A DNA stretch of 59,185 bases from Desulfocarbo sp964620595 (GTDB lineage Bacteria > Desulfobacterota > Desulfarculia > Desulfarculales > Desulfarculaceae), in the NCBI GenBank assembly GCA_964620595.1, contig CAZUHP010000017.1:1-59185 (forward strand). Reading direction: 5' to 3'. Every line of letters begins with the position of its first letter. Position 1 is the first letter of the stretch. A program made the translations under genes and the position numbers. The notes beneath the pieces were generated by a model. The model saw nothing but the letters and a program-made list of their open reading frames with translations. It was not told the DNA's origin and searched no databases. Below are positions 40,414 through 49,712 of the stretch, piece after piece.

Positions 40414-41220
40414 TCAGGCCTGGGCCATTGCGCCGGGGGGATGGGGCGCCTCGGGCATAAGGCAGGCCACGCATTCCTGGTAGCCGTTCTGGCCGATGCA
40501 ACGCAGGATCTCCCTGGGGTTGGAGGCGCAGGAGAGCACCCCGTCATACAGGACGTGGCCCGCGTCGGCCTCCAGGTAGTCCAGGATGTAGCCGGTGTGG
40601 GTGATGATGAGCCCCATCTTGTTGCGCTCCCGGCGGCGCTCGGCAATGGATTTTTTGCCGTTGCTGTGCATCATGTCCGAGTTCTTTTGCAGCAGGTGGG
40701 CAATGGTCTCGCCCACCAGGTGCATGTTCTCCAGGTCCACCCCGCTCTCGGGTTCGTCGAAAAGCATCAGGTCCGCATCCTGGGCCATCAGTTGCAACAG
40801 TTCCGAGCGCTTGATCTCGCCGCCCGAAAGCCCGGCGTTCACGTCCCGGTCCAAGAAGGAGTCGAAGTTCACCCGCCGGGCCAGGTCCTCCACGTCCACC
40901 TCACGCTCGCCGGCGCATATGGAAACCATCTGCCGGGTCTTGAGGCCGTGGATGGTGGGCGGTCGCTGAAAGGCCATGGCTATGCCCAGTTGGGCCCGCT
41001 CGTGGATGGGCAGGTGGGTGATGTCCACCCCCTTGAACATGATGCGGCCGGCCTTTACTTTGTAGCCGGGCATGCCCATCAGGGTCATGAGGAGCGAAGT
41101 CTTGCCCGAGCCGTTGGGCCCGAACAGGATATGGGTCTCGCCGGGCTTTATCTCCAGGTCTATGTGCTTGAGCAGTTCCTTGCCGGAAAGCTCCACCTGC
41201 AGGTCCTCGATCAGAAGCAT
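40414..41220 (-). CDS. sufC: Fe-S assembly ATPase SufC
   Basis: ABC-type ATPase that energises SufB-bound cluster assembly. 268 residues. Walker A GPNGSGKTSLL near residues 34-44, Q-loop AMAFQRPP, ABC signature SGGEIKRSELLQL near 131-143, Walker B ADLMLFDEPESGVD near 149-162 and the H-loop IITHTGYILD. The region between Walker B and the H-loop holds a basic insertion (KKSIAERRRERNK) and a C-terminal extension with three cysteines (CASNPREILRC and a later C) that ordinary SufC lacks; both occur in the minimal SmsC branch. First gene of the minus-strand unit. Confidence 0.92.
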   Translation of the reverse strand: MLLIEDLQVELSGKELLKHIDLEIKPGETHILFGPNGSGKTSLLMTLMGMPGYKVKAGRIMFKGVDITHLPIHERAQLGIAMAFQRPPTIHGLKTRQMVSICAGEREVDVEDLARRVNFDSFLDRDVNAGLSGGEIKRSELLQLMAQDADLMLFDEPESGVDLENMHLVGETIAHLLQKNSDMMHSNGKKSIAERRRERNKMGLIITHTGYILDYLEADAGHVLYDGVLSCASNPREILRCIGQNGYQECVACLMPEAPHPPGAMAQA

Positions 41221-41407
41221 GGCCTATGGTTCCTTGCTCCCTGCGGCGGGCGGGACCGCGGCCCCCTGCCCGCGCCTGGCAATGGTCTGGTTGGGGTTGT
41301 CTGCTTGCCTTCTGCCAAAGTCTGATGGGTTGGGGGGGATTAGTCAAGAGCCCGGCTTGACGGGGATCGGCCGCCTCCCCTAAGCTGGCGCAAGCGAGGA
41401 GGGGTGG

Positions 41408-42634
41408 ATGAAGTCTGATCCCGGCAGGGGGCAAGCGCACGGCCGGAGCCGCGCCTATGGTGCGGCCTGGGTGTGGTGCGGCCCGGGCGAGTTGCGGCGC
41501 GACGCCTGGGTGGTGGTCCAGGGGAGGCGCATCCAGGAGATAACCTCCCGGCCGCCGGCCGCCGCCCAGGTACACGAGCTGGGCCGGGGCCTGCTGCTGC
41601 CCGGCCTGGTCAACGCCCACACTCATCTGGAGCTGAGCTTCCTGGCCGGCCTCGCGCCCAAGCCCCAGGGTGACTTCATGGCCTGGATCGAGGCCCTGGT
41701 GGCGCTGCGGCCGGGCTACGACCGGGAGCAGGCCAAGCAGGCCGCGCGCCGGGCCGCCCGCTTTGCGTTCGAGCAGGGCACCGTGCTGGTGGGCGACATC
41801 ACCAACACCGGCCGCGCGGCCTGGGCCTGGGCCGAGGCCGGGGTGTCGGCGGTGAGCTTCTTCGAGGCCATCGGACCGGCCCGCTCCGAGCCGCCCCAGC
41901 CCGGGCTCTCCTGGCAGGACGGGCGCCTGGAAGGCAGGGCCGTGGCCCTGCACGCGCCCTATTCGGTGCCGGCCTGGCGGGTGCGGGCGCTCAAGCAAAA
42001 GGCCGCGACCGGGCCGCTCCCCTTGAGCATCCACCTGGCCGAGAGCCGGGCCGAGGTGGAGTTCTTCGCGGGCCGGGGGGCCGAGGGCAGGCGCATGGAG
42101 GAGTTCCTGGAGGCGCGGGGCATGCAAAAGGCCGAGCTGGACCTTCAGGCTTCCCGCCCCCTGGCCCACCTCATGGCCCTAGGTGCGGTGGATGGGCGCA
42201 CCCTCCTGGTGCACGGGGTGCAGCTCAGCCGCGAGGAGCTGGCCGAGGTGGCGGCCAGCGGCGCCTCCTTGTGCCTCTGTCCCCGCTCCAACCTGGGGCT
42301 CACCGGCGCGGTGGCCGACGCGCCCGCGGCCCTGGCAGCAGGGGTGAACCTGGCCCTGGGCACCGATTCCCTGGTTTCGGCGCCGGATCTTTCCTTGTGG
42401 GCCGAGATGGAGGCGCTTTGGGAGCGCTACCCGGAGTTGGACCCCGAGGCGGTGTTGGCCATGGCCACCACGGGCGGGGCCAGGGCCCTGGGCCTGGGGG
42501 AGTACTTCGGACGCATTGCACCGGGATTCTGCGCGCCCCTGGTGTTCGTGGGGCTGGACGGGGCGGGCAGGGGTGAAGTCGTTGCCGCGGCCTTGGCGGA
42601 AGGCAGCCAGGGCCGGGTCCAACTGGTCGCTTGA
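41408..42634 (+). CDS. Amidohydrolase, MTA/SAH or aminofutalosine deaminase type
   Basis: COG0402 amidohydrolase of 408 residues. Metal site NAHTHLELSFL near residues 67-77, then GDFMAWIEALV, an HLAESRAEVEFF block near 206-217, LVHGVQLS with the metal-ligand histidine, CPRSNLGLTGAV and the final aspartate in ALGTDSLVSAPDLS. This is the pattern of adenosine-derivative deaminases acting on S-adenosylhomocysteine, methylthioadenosine or aminodeoxyfutalosine; the last is used in the futalosine menaquinone route common in anaerobes. No mqn genes nearby, so the substrate stays open. ATG 41408 with GGAGGGG 3 nt upstream; divergent from sufC. Confidence 0.83.
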   Translation: MKSDPGRGQAHGRSRAYGAAWVWCGPGELRRDAWVVVQGRRIQEITSRPPAAAQVHELGRGLLLPGLVNAHTHLELSFLAGLAPKPQGDFMAWIEALVALRPGYDREQAKQAARRAARFAFEQGTVLVGDITNTGRAAWAWAEAGVSAVSFFEAIGPARSEPPQPGLSWQDGRLEGRAVALHAPYSVPAWRVRALKQKAATGPLPLSIHLAESRAEVEFFAGRGAEGRRMEEFLEARGMQKAELDLQASRPLAHLMALGAVDGRTLLVHGVQLSREELAEVAASGASLCLCPRSNLGLTGAVADAPAALAAGVNLALGTDSLVSAPDLSLWAEMEALWERYPELDPEAVLAMATTGGARALGLGEYFGRIAPGFCAPLVFVGLDGAGRGEVVAAALAEGSQGRVQLVA

Positions 42635-42636
42635 GT

Positions 42637-42712
42637 CCGGGGGGCGACGGGGGGCGGGGGACGACGGGGGGGCGACGGGGGGGCGACGGGGGGGCGACGG
42701 GGGCGACGGGTG
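42637..42712 (+). repeat. G-run intergenic array (copy 6)
   Basis: The cleanest copy: about seven units of GGGGGGCGAC/GGGGGGGCGAC starting 3 nt after the amidohydrolase stop. G-rich on the plus strand, sense for that gene; the convergent lepB gene ends 37 nt further. Confidence 0.92.
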
Positions 42713-42748
42713 GTGAAGGGCGCCGGGAAGGCCGGGGCGGGCCGGGAG

Positions 42749-43402
42749 TCAGTGGATTATGGTGCCGATGCGGTTCCAGCGCACGCCAAAGGTGTGGTCC
42801 TTCCAGGACCAGTAGATGATGAAGGCGCGGCCCAGGATGTCCTGGCGGGGAACGAACCCGCCGCGGCCGTTGAACCAGAAGCGCGAGTCATAGGACTGGT
42901 CGCGGTTATCACCCATGACGAAGTAATGGTCCGGCGGCACGGTCACCGGCCCGAAGTTGTCGCGGGGCTGCACCCCGGGCGGCAGGATGATGCGGTCCGC
43001 GTAGTGGCCCCAGGGGTCGTGCAAAGGCTCGCCGTTGATGAGTATTTCTTTGTTACGCACTTCCACGGTTTCGCCGGGCAGCCCGATGATGCGCTTGATG
43101 AAGTCCTTGTCCCGGTCTTCGGGGAAGCGGAACACGATGATATCGCCCCGCTCCGGGTCGCTGACCGGGATCACCACCACCCCGGAAAAGGGAAGCTTGA
43201 TCCCGTATGAACTCTTGGATACCAGCAGGTGGTCGCCGATGAGCAGGGTGGGCTTCATGGAGCCGGAGGGAATCTTGAAGGCCTGCACCCCCCAGGTGCG
43301 GATGACCAGGGCCAGCACCACCGCCCAGGCCAGGGCCTCCAGGTAGTCCCGCCATAGGGGCTTGGGCGCCTTTTTCTTCTTCAGGCCGCGACCGAAAACC
43401 AC
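42749..43402 (-). CDS. lepB: Signal peptidase I
   Basis: Inner-membrane serine-lysine protease that removes Sec and Tat signal peptides. 217 residues from GTG 43402, which has TGGAGC 7 nt upstream; the frame is open to 43516 but the extra part is low-complexity. One N-terminal membrane helix (LAWAVVLALVIRTWGVQAF), catalytic serine in KIPSGSMKPTL near residues 43-53, catalytic lysine in DFIKRIIGLPGE, and box E GDNRDQSYDSRFW. The C-terminus VRWNRIGTIIH is usual for the family. Confidence 0.93.
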   Translation of the reverse strand: MVFGRGLKKKKAPKPLWRDYLEALAWAVVLALVIRTWGVQAFKIPSGSMKPTLLIGDHLLVSKSSYGIKLPFSGVVVIPVSDPERGDIIVFRFPEDRDKDFIKRIIGLPGETVEVRNKEILINGEPLHDPWGHYADRIILPPGVQPRDNFGPVTVPPDHYFVMGDNRDQSYDSRFWFNGRGGFVPRQDILGRAFIIYWSWKDHTFGVRWNRIGTIIH

Positions 43403-43656
43403 AATCTTGCTCCAACGTTGAATGACAGCGCCCCACCAGCGCGGCCGAGCCCCCTGCACGCCCTCTGGACGCCCCCCGCACGCCCCCCCTGCGTCGGCCT
43501 CGCCGCCCGGCGGCAAGCATAGCCCTTGGGCTGGTTACTGGCAAGGGTTTTTAGGGAATCAAGACCCAGGAGGGGCGCCCCCGGGCCCGCCCCAGGTTTG
43601 CAAGGCAGCCGCAGCGGTGATAACATGCTGATCTTTGAGACAAGCCCAATTCAAGG
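43403..43656. other. Divergent region between lepB and glyQ
   Basis: 254 bp without a convincing gene. Its left half is C-rich with degenerate ACGCCCCCCGC repeats (about 43449-43500) that resemble decayed G-run array units. A weak promoter for glyQ may be TTGCAA (43598) and TAACAT (43621) with 17-nt spacing. Confidence 0.45.
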
Positions 43657-44565
43657 ATGCTTGGAGACATGGCTGCCAAGAACGCACTCAGCTTTCAAGA
43701 ACTCATCATGCGCCTGGAGGCCTACTGGGCCGCGCAGGGCTGCATAATCGCCCAGCCCTATGACCTGGAGGTGGGGGCGGGCACCTTCAACCCCCACACC
43801 ACCTTGCGCGCCCTGGGGCCCGAGCCCTGGCGGGTGGCCTACGTGGAGCCTTCCCGCCGGCCCACTGACGGCCGCTACGGCGAGAACCCCAACCGCCTGC
43901 AACACTACTACCAGTACCAGGTGATCCTGAAGCCCTCGCCCCTGGAGGTGCAGGAGCTGTACCTGGACTCCCTCAAGGCATTTGGCATCGACCCCCTGGA
44001 GCACGACATACGCTTCGTGGAGGACGATTGGGAGTCGCCCACCCTGGGCGCCTGGGGCCTGGGCTGGGAGGTGTGGCTGGACGGCATGGAGGTGACCCAG
44101 TTCACCTATTTCCAGCAGGTGGGCTCCCAGGACCTGGACCCCATCAGCGTGGAGCTTACCTACGGGCTGGAGCGTATCGCCATGTACCTCCAGGGCGTGG
44201 ACAACGTGTACGACCTCACCTGGACCGAGGGCGTGACCTACGGCGACGTGCACCACAAGGGCGAGTGGGAGCACAGCACCTACAACTTCGAGCAGGCCGA
44301 CGTGGCCATGCTCTGGCAGATGTTCGACCTCTACGAAAAGGAGGCCCAGCGCATCCTGGACCAGGGCCTGGTGCTGCCCGGCTATGACTACTGCCTCAAG
44401 TGCTCCCACACCTTCAACCTGCTGGAGGCCCGGGGCGCCATAAGCGTGACCCAGCGCACCGCCTACATCGCCCGCATCCGGGACCTGGCCCGCCGGGCGG
44501 CCGAGGCCTACCTGGCCCAGCGCCAGGAGATGGGCTTCCCCCTCTTGCGGGAGGCCGGCCGCTAG
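43657..44565 (+). CDS. glyQ: Glycyl-tRNA synthetase alpha subunit
   Basis: Alpha chain of the heterotetrameric bacterial enzyme, holding the class II catalytic core. 302 residues. Recognisable blocks: YWAAQGCIIAQPYDLEVGAG near residues 22-41, FNPHTTLRALGPEPW, YVEPSRRPTDGRYGENPNR (motif 2 region) near 67-85, the QYYQYQVILKPSP-like QHYYQYQVILKPSP, and LTYGLERIAMYLQGV (motif 3). Two in-frame ATGs (43657, 43669) have poor ribosome sites; the start is open by four residues. glyS follows after a 155-bp gap. Confidence 0.96.
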   Translation: MLGDMAAKNALSFQELIMRLEAYWAAQGCIIAQPYDLEVGAGTFNPHTTLRALGPEPWRVAYVEPSRRPTDGRYGENPNRLQHYYQYQVILKPSPLEVQELYLDSLKAFGIDPLEHDIRFVEDDWESPTLGAWGLGWEVWLDGMEVTQFTYFQQVGSQDLDPISVELTYGLERIAMYLQGVDNVYDLTWTEGVTYGDVHHKGEWEHSTYNFEQADVAMLWQMFDLYEKEAQRILDQGLVLPGYDYCLKCSHTFNLLEARGAISVTQRTAYIARIRDLARRAAEAYLAQRQEMGFPLLREAGR

Positions 44566-44674
44566 TCCTTGGCCGGTGGCTTGGCTTGGGCTCTGAAGGG
44601 ATGAAGGGGCGCGAGAGGGGGCCAGAGGCAAATGGGAATGACGAACATGGTTCAGCGACTCGAGGGAAAGGTAA

Positions 44675-44694
44675 CCGCCGGCCGGAGCCGGCGG
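44675..44694. other. Perfect hairpin between glyQ and glyS
   Basis: CCGCCGGC / GCCGGCGG with loop CGGA, 26 nt before the glyS ATG. No U-tract. It may slow ribosomes or processing between the two subunit genes, or limit glyS translation. Confidence 0.45.
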
Positions 44695-44720
44695 CCATAT
44701 AGAAATGGAGAGGTGGCCTG

Positions 44721-46799
44721 ATGGCGGAGCTGGTCTTTGAGATCGGTTGCGAGGAGATGCCGGCCCGGTTCGTGCGCCCGGCCCTGGCTTCGCTGGAGGA
44801 ACTGGCCGTCAAGGCCCTGGCCGGCCAGCAGCTTTCCTATGAGAGCCTGGTCACCATGGGCACCCCCCGCCGACTGGCCCTTTGCGTCAGCGGCCTGGCC
44901 GAGGTGCAGCCCGACCGCCGCGAGCTTTCCCTGGGCCCGCCGGTGAAGAACGCCTTTGACGCGGAGGGCAAACCCACCAAGGCGGCCCTGGGATTCGCCA
45001 AGAGCCAGGGCGTGGCCGTGGAGGACCTGGAGCAGCACGACACGGACAAGGGCCCCCGCCTGGGCGTGAGCAAGACCATCCCCGGCCGGCCCGCCCGCCA
45101 GGTGTTGGCTGAACTCCTGCCCAAGCTGGTGGCGGAGATCCCCTTTCCCAAGACCATGCGCTGGGGCAGCCAGAGCTTCCGCTTTGCCCGGCCCATCCAC
45201 TGGTTCCTGGCGGTCCTGGACGGGGAGGTCATCCCCTTTGAGCTGGCCGGCATAGAAAGCGGCAAGCACACCCGGGGACATCGCTTCATGGCCCCGGCCG
45301 AGATCGAGGTGCTCTCCCCGGCCGAGTACGTGGACAAGCTCAAGGACGCCCACGTGCTGGTGGACCGGCAGGAGCGCCGGGCCCTCACCCAGATGGAGGT
45401 GGAGACCACCGCCCAGGTGGGCGGGGGCCGGCTGGTGGAGGACCCGGAGCTTTTGGAAGAAGTGACCGACCTGGTGGAGCTGCCCGTGGCCTGTTGCGGC
45501 TCCTTTGACCCCGAGTTCCTGGAGGTGCCCCGGCCGGTCATCCTCAGCGCCATGCGCGAGCACCAGCGCTACTTTGCCCTGGAGGACAACCAGGGCAGGC
45601 TGCTCAACAAGTTCATCGCGGTGAACAACACCCGCCCCAAGGACTTGGCCGTGGTCACCGCCGGTCACGAGCGGGTGCTCAGGGCCCGCCTGGCCGACGC
45701 CCGCTTCTTCCTGGCCGAGGACATGAAAACGCCCCTCATCGATCGCCTGGAGGAACTCAAGGAGGTCACCTACCACGCCAAGCTGGGCACCAGCCATGAC
45801 AAGGTGGAGCGCTTCACCGCCCTGGCCCGCTTCATCGCCCAAAAGATCGCGCCGGAGCTGGTGGAGGCGGTGGAACGCGCCGCCCACCTGGCCAAGTGCG
45901 ACCTGGTCACCGAGATGGTGGGCGAGTTCCCCAGCCTGCAAGGCATCGTGGGCGAGGAGTACGCCCGGCGCAACGGTGAGCCCGAGGAGGTGGCAGTGGC
46001 GGTGCGCGAGCACTACATGCCGGTTGGCAGCGATGCTCCCTTGCCCCAGGGCGTCATCGGCACCGTGGTGGGCATTGCCGACCGCCTGGACACCATCTGC
46101 GGCATGTTCGGCATCGGCCAGGTGCCTTCCGGCGCGGCCGACCCCTATGGCCTGCGCCGGGCGGCCATCGGCATCATCCGCCTGGTCACGGAAAAGGGCT
46201 TGAGCCTTTCCTTGGACGAGCTGCTGGACCAGGCCCTGGCCAATCTGGGCGGCAAGCTGGAGCGGCCGGCAGGGGAGGTAAAGGACGATGTCCTGGCCTT
46301 TTTCGCGGCCCGCTGCCAGGGCCTCCTGACCGAGGCCGGGGTGCCCACCGACGTGGCCGAGGCGGTGATCGCCGCGGGACTGGATGATCTGACCGCCGTC
46401 AAGGCCCGGGCCCTGGCCCTGGCCCAGGTCAAGGAGTCGCCCGAGTTCAAGCCCCTGGCCATCGGCATGAAGCGGGTGATGAACATCCTGCGCAAGGAGG
46501 CGGACCAGGTGCCGGACCGGCCCGCCGACCAGGCGGCCATGACCGAAGCGGCGGAGCGGGAACTGCACCAGGCCTTCCAGGCCTTGGCCAGCGAGGCGCG
46601 CCAGCGCTTTGCCCAGGGCGACTACCTGGCCTTCCTCCAGGGGCTATCCGCCCTCAAGGGGCCCATTGACAAGTTCTTCGACGAGGTGCTGGTCATGGCC
46701 CCTGACCAGGAGGTGCGCGCCAACCGCCTGGCCCTGCTCAACGAGATCGCCGGCTTGTTCCGCCAGGTGGCCGAGTTCACCCACCTCCAGTTGGCCTAG
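44721..46799 (+). CDS. glyS: Glycyl-tRNA synthetase beta subunit
   Basis: Beta chain for tRNA binding, 692 residues, full length. N-terminal ELVFEIGCEEMPARFVRPA is a family hallmark, followed by the MRWGSQSFRFARPIHWFLAV block near 140-160 and FNKFIAVNNT-like NKFIAVNNTRPKD near 291. The ADARFFLAEDMKTPLIDRLEEL block lies near 316-337 and an HD-type region around 330-430. The C-terminal anticodon-binding domain includes FFDEVLVMAPDQEVRANRLALL near 650-671. ATG 44721 has GGAGAGG 8 nt upstream. Its end abuts a G-run array. Confidence 0.96.
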   Translation: MAELVFEIGCEEMPARFVRPALASLEELAVKALAGQQLSYESLVTMGTPRRLALCVSGLAEVQPDRRELSLGPPVKNAFDAEGKPTKAALGFAKSQGVAVEDLEQHDTDKGPRLGVSKTIPGRPARQVLAELLPKLVAEIPFPKTMRWGSQSFRFARPIHWFLAVLDGEVIPFELAGIESGKHTRGHRFMAPAEIEVLSPAEYVDKLKDAHVLVDRQERRALTQMEVETTAQVGGGRLVEDPELLEEVTDLVELPVACCGSFDPEFLEVPRPVILSAMREHQRYFALEDNQGRLLNKFIAVNNTRPKDLAVVTAGHERVLRARLADARFFLAEDMKTPLIDRLEELKEVTYHAKLGTSHDKVERFTALARFIAQKIAPELVEAVERAAHLAKCDLVTEMVGEFPSLQGIVGEEYARRNGEPEEVAVAVREHYMPVGSDAPLPQGVIGTVVGIADRLDTICGMFGIGQVPSGAADPYGLRRAAIGIIRLVTEKGLSLSLDELLDQALANLGGKLERPAGEVKDDVLAFFAARCQGLLTEAGVPTDVAEAVIAAGLDDLTAVKARALALAQVKESPEFKPLAIGMKRVMNILRKEADQVPDRPADQAAMTEAAERELHQAFQALASEARQRFAQGDYLAFLQGLSALKGPIDKFFDEVLVMAPDQEVRANRLALLNEIAGLFRQVAEFTHLQLA

Positions 46800-46802
46800 C
46801 CG

Positions 46803-46850
46803 CCGGGGGGGGGCGACGGGGGCGGGGGGCGACGGACGACGGGGGGCAGT
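46803..46850 (+). repeat. G-run intergenic array (copy 7)
   Basis: Short: GGGGGGGGGCGACGGGGGCG then GGGGGGCGACGGACGACGGGGGGC, 4 nt after the glyS stop. G-rich on the plus strand, sense for glyS. Confidence 0.85.
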
Positions 46851-46894
46851 TAGGGGCGTGGCGGGGGAGGTAGCTAGGGGGTAGCAGCGAGTCC

Positions 46895-48397
46895 ATGTCT
46901 GCCAAGTACCGGCCCCTGATGGTCCTGGGAACCGGCTCCCACGTGGGCAAGAGCGTGGTGGTCACCGGCCTGTGCCGCCTTTTCCGGCGGCGGGGCATCC
47001 GGGTGGCGCCCTTCAAGGCCCAGAACATGGCCCTGAACTCGGGCATCACCCCGGATGGCCTGGAGATGGGCCGCGCCCAGATCACCCAGGCCGAGGCCGC
47101 GGGCCTGGCTCCCACCGTGGACATGAACCCCATCCTTCTCAAGCCGACCAGCCAGGTGGGCGCCCAAGTGGTGCTCATGGGCAAGGTGCTGGGCAACTTT
47201 GCCGGCGCCGAGTACCACAAGCTCAAGCCCCGCCTGGTGCGCCGGGTCATGGCCGCCTTCCGCCGCTTGCAGGACCAGTACGACTTGGTGGTCATGGAGG
47301 GCGCCGGCTCCTGCGCCGAGATGAACCTGAAGCGCCACGACCTGGTCAACCTGCCCATGGCCCGGCGCGCGGGCGCGCATTGCGTGCTGGTGGCGGACAT
47401 CGACGCTGGGGGGGTGTTCGCCCAGGCGGCCGGCACCATCTGGCTGCTCACCCCCGGCGAGCGCAAGCTCATCAGCGGTATCCTGATCAACAAGTTCCGC
47501 GGTGATCCAGCCCTTTTCAACGACGGGGTGGAGTGGTTGGAGCGTCGCACCCGCCGGCCCGTGCTGGGGGTGCTGCCCATGTTCGACCACATCAAGCTCC
47601 CCCAGGAGGACGGGGTGGCCCTGGAGCGCGGCGAGCTGAAAGGGCCCCGGGGCCGGGTGCGGGTGGGCGTGGTGCGGCTCAGCCACATCTCCAACTACAC
47701 TGACGCCGATTGCCTGGCCGCCGAGGAGGAGGCCGTGGCGCTCCGTTGGGTGGAGCGGCCCGAGGAACTGGCTGGCCTGGACCTGCTCATCCTGCCCGGC
47801 ACCAAGAACACCCTGGCCGCCCTGGCCGGGCTCAGGCGCAGCGGGCTCTTCGAGGCCATACGCTCCTACCACGCCCTGGGCGGCCGCATCCTGGGCCTGT
47901 GCGGCGGCTACCAGCTCCTGGGGCAGAGGGTGGCCGACCCCCTCGGCGTGGAAGGCCCCCCGGCCGAGGAGCCGGGCCTGGGGCTGCTGCCGGTCAGCAC
48001 GGTCATGGCCGGCGAGAAGACCACCGCCCAGGTGGAGGCCGAGTGCCTGCCGGCCCTGCCCTTTGCCGCGCCGGGCCGGGTGGGGGGGTATGAGATCCAC
48101 ATGGGCGAGACCACGGCCGCGGGCCGGCCGCGGCCCGCCTTCCGCCTGGTTTCCCGGGTGGGCCGGCCGGTGAGCCTGGAGGACGGCCAGGTCAGCCCGG
48201 ACGGCCGGGTGGTGGGAACCTACCTGCACGGGGTGCTGGACAACGACGCCCTGCGCGCCGCGCTCATCGCCTGGGCCGGCGGCGGCGCGCCCGCCCCCAC
48301 TGCGGACTATGCCGCCTTCAAGGACCGCCAGTACGACCTTCTGGCCGATCTGTTCGAGGAGCATCTGGACCTGGAGCCCTTGTTGCAGCGGGCCTGA
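46895..48397 (+). CDS. cobQ: Cobyric acid synthase
   Basis: Amidates the b, d, e and g side chains of adenosyl-cobyrinic a,c-diamide in B12 synthesis, with glutamine and ATP. 500 residues, normal length. The N-terminal dethiobiotin-synthetase-like domain starts GTGSHVGKSVVVTGLCRLF with its P-loop and holds APFKAQNMALNSGI near 38-51 and DIDAGGVFAQ. The C-terminal class I glutaminase-like domain has the nucleophile cysteine in ILGLCGGYQLLG near 331-342 and histidine in GTYLHGVLDND. ATG 46895. Only B12 gene in the window apart from none adjacent; a corrinoid-dependent metabolism is implied. Confidence 0.95.
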   Translation: MSAKYRPLMVLGTGSHVGKSVVVTGLCRLFRRRGIRVAPFKAQNMALNSGITPDGLEMGRAQITQAEAAGLAPTVDMNPILLKPTSQVGAQVVLMGKVLGNFAGAEYHKLKPRLVRRVMAAFRRLQDQYDLVVMEGAGSCAEMNLKRHDLVNLPMARRAGAHCVLVADIDAGGVFAQAAGTIWLLTPGERKLISGILINKFRGDPALFNDGVEWLERRTRRPVLGVLPMFDHIKLPQEDGVALERGELKGPRGRVRVGVVRLSHISNYTDADCLAAEEEAVALRWVERPEELAGLDLLILPGTKNTLAALAGLRRSGLFEAIRSYHALGGRILGLCGGYQLLGQRVADPLGVEGPPAEEPGLGLLPVSTVMAGEKTTAQVEAECLPALPFAAPGRVGGYEIHMGETTAAGRPRPAFRLVSRVGRPVSLEDGQVSPDGRVVGTYLHGVLDNDALRAALIAWAGGGAPAPTADYAAFKDRQYDLLADLFEEHLDLEPLLQRA

Positions 48398-48458
48398 GGC
48401 CCGGCCGCCAGGGTCCTCTACTGCCCGGCCGCTGCGGCGCTTGGCGGTGCGGCTGTTC

Positions 48459-49709
48459 TCAGGCCGGCACCCGCCCCACCACCAGGGTGACCTTGAGTCC
48501 GCCAAAGGGCAGGCTCAGGGTGCGGGTCTCTTCCAGGCCCAGGGACTCCACCCACTGGGGCAGGTACAACACCGCCGCCACCCGCCAGCCTCCATAGGCC
48601 TCGCCCAGGCGTCGGCCCAGGCGCGCGGCCAGGGACCCGGCCCGGCGCACGCTGCCCAGGCGCTTGCCGTAGGGCGGGTTCATGACCACCAGGCCCGGCC
48701 CCGGCCCGGGCGGCGGTGCGGCAAAGAAATCGGCCTGCTCCAGGGCCAGGTCCCCGGCCACGCCGGCCCGCCGGGCATTGCCCGCCGTGGCGCGGAGGGC
48801 GCCGGGCACCCGGTCGCGGGCATGGATGGGCGCCGGCGCCTCGGCCAATGCCTGCTCCCCGGCCCGGGCGCGCAGGTGGCGCCAGGCAGGCTGCCGGTGG
48901 CAGGGCCAAGCCTCCATGGCCAGGGGGCGCCGGCCCAGGGGAGGGAGCCGGCGGGCCAGGAGCGCCGCTTCCACCGCCAGGGTCCCGGACCCGCACATGG
49001 GGTCCAGGAGCGTCTCACCGCCCTGGTAGCCCGCCAACAGGAGCAGGGCCGCGGCCAGGTCTTCGCGCAAGGGCGCCTTGGCCACCTCCAGGCGGTAGCC
49101 CCGCTTGTGCAGGTGCTCGCCGCTGGCGTCCAGGCTGATCTGGCAGCGCCGGTCCCTGGCGCGCACCAGCACGAGCTGCCCCGCCTCTCCCTTCCGGCAA
49201 GGGCGGGGCGGGGCGAGCCCGGCTTTTTGCAGGCTGGAGGTGGCCGCGGCCAGCACCTCCTCGGCCACCCGGCCGGCATGCTTCAGGTTGGAGCCCTTGA
49301 GGCTCACCCGCACCTTGAGCGGCGCGCCGGCGGGCACGAACACCTCCCAGGCAACTTGCCTGGCCTGGCGCCGCAGGTCCTCCCACCTGCGCACCCGGAA
49401 ATCGGCCAGGCGCAACAGCACCCGGCCCGCGGTGCGTAGCCACAGGTTGGCCAGGTAGCCGGCCTCCAGCTTGCCCGCAAAGCCGACCCCGCCCGGCTCG
49501 GGTCCGGATACCGCCAGGCCCAGCGCCTTCAACTCTCCGGCCAGCAGTTCCTCCAACCCCGGGGCGCAGGTGGCGAACCAGTTCCACTCCGGGGCCCAGG
49601 CGCGCCGCTTGATGCGCCGGGCCAGGTTGGGCGGGCCCGGCGCGGCTGCCCGGGCTTGACAGGCCCGGGGCGCCTCTTTATGGTGGGGGCCACGGAAGGA
49701 AGGAGTCAT
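48459..49709 (-). CDS. THUMP-domain rRNA methyltransferase (RlmL N-half type)
   Basis: Predicted guanine-N2 methyltransferase for 23S rRNA. A THUMP domain (FATCAPGLEELLAGELKALG start; then VSLKGSNLKHAGRVAEE) precedes a Rossmann methyltransferase with the motif I LLDPMCGSGTLAVEAALLA and catalytic MNPPYGKRLG. It ends with PFGGLKVTLVVGR. Compared with enteric RlmL it lacks the C-terminal RlmK half. The start is unresolved: ATG 49709 gives 416 residues but has no ribosome site and its leader overlaps the divergent gene at 49713; the first conserved residues begin about 85 nt inside. A non-canonical or CTG start near 49627 is possible. Confidence 0.85.
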   Translation of the reverse strand: MTPSFRGPHHKEAPRACQARAAAPGPPNLARRIKRRAWAPEWNWFATCAPGLEELLAGELKALGLAVSGPEPGGVGFAGKLEAGYLANLWLRTAGRVLLRLADFRVRRWEDLRRQARQVAWEVFVPAGAPLKVRVSLKGSNLKHAGRVAEEVLAAATSSLQKAGLAPPRPCRKGEAGQLVLVRARDRRCQISLDASGEHLHKRGYRLEVAKAPLREDLAAALLLLAGYQGGETLLDPMCGSGTLAVEAALLARRLPPLGRRPLAMEAWPCHRQPAWRHLRARAGEQALAEAPAPIHARDRVPGALRATAGNARRAGVAGDLALEQADFFAAPPPGPGPGLVVMNPPYGKRLGSVRRAGSLAARLGRRLGEAYGGWRVAAVLYLPQWVESLGLEETRTLSLPFGGLKVTLVVGRVPA

Positions 49710-49712
49710 GGC

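Noticed and set aside
43403..43516. N-terminal extension of signal peptidase
   Set aside because: Low-complexity C-rich DNA without a ribosome site; GTG 43402 has a well-placed one and gives the normal length.
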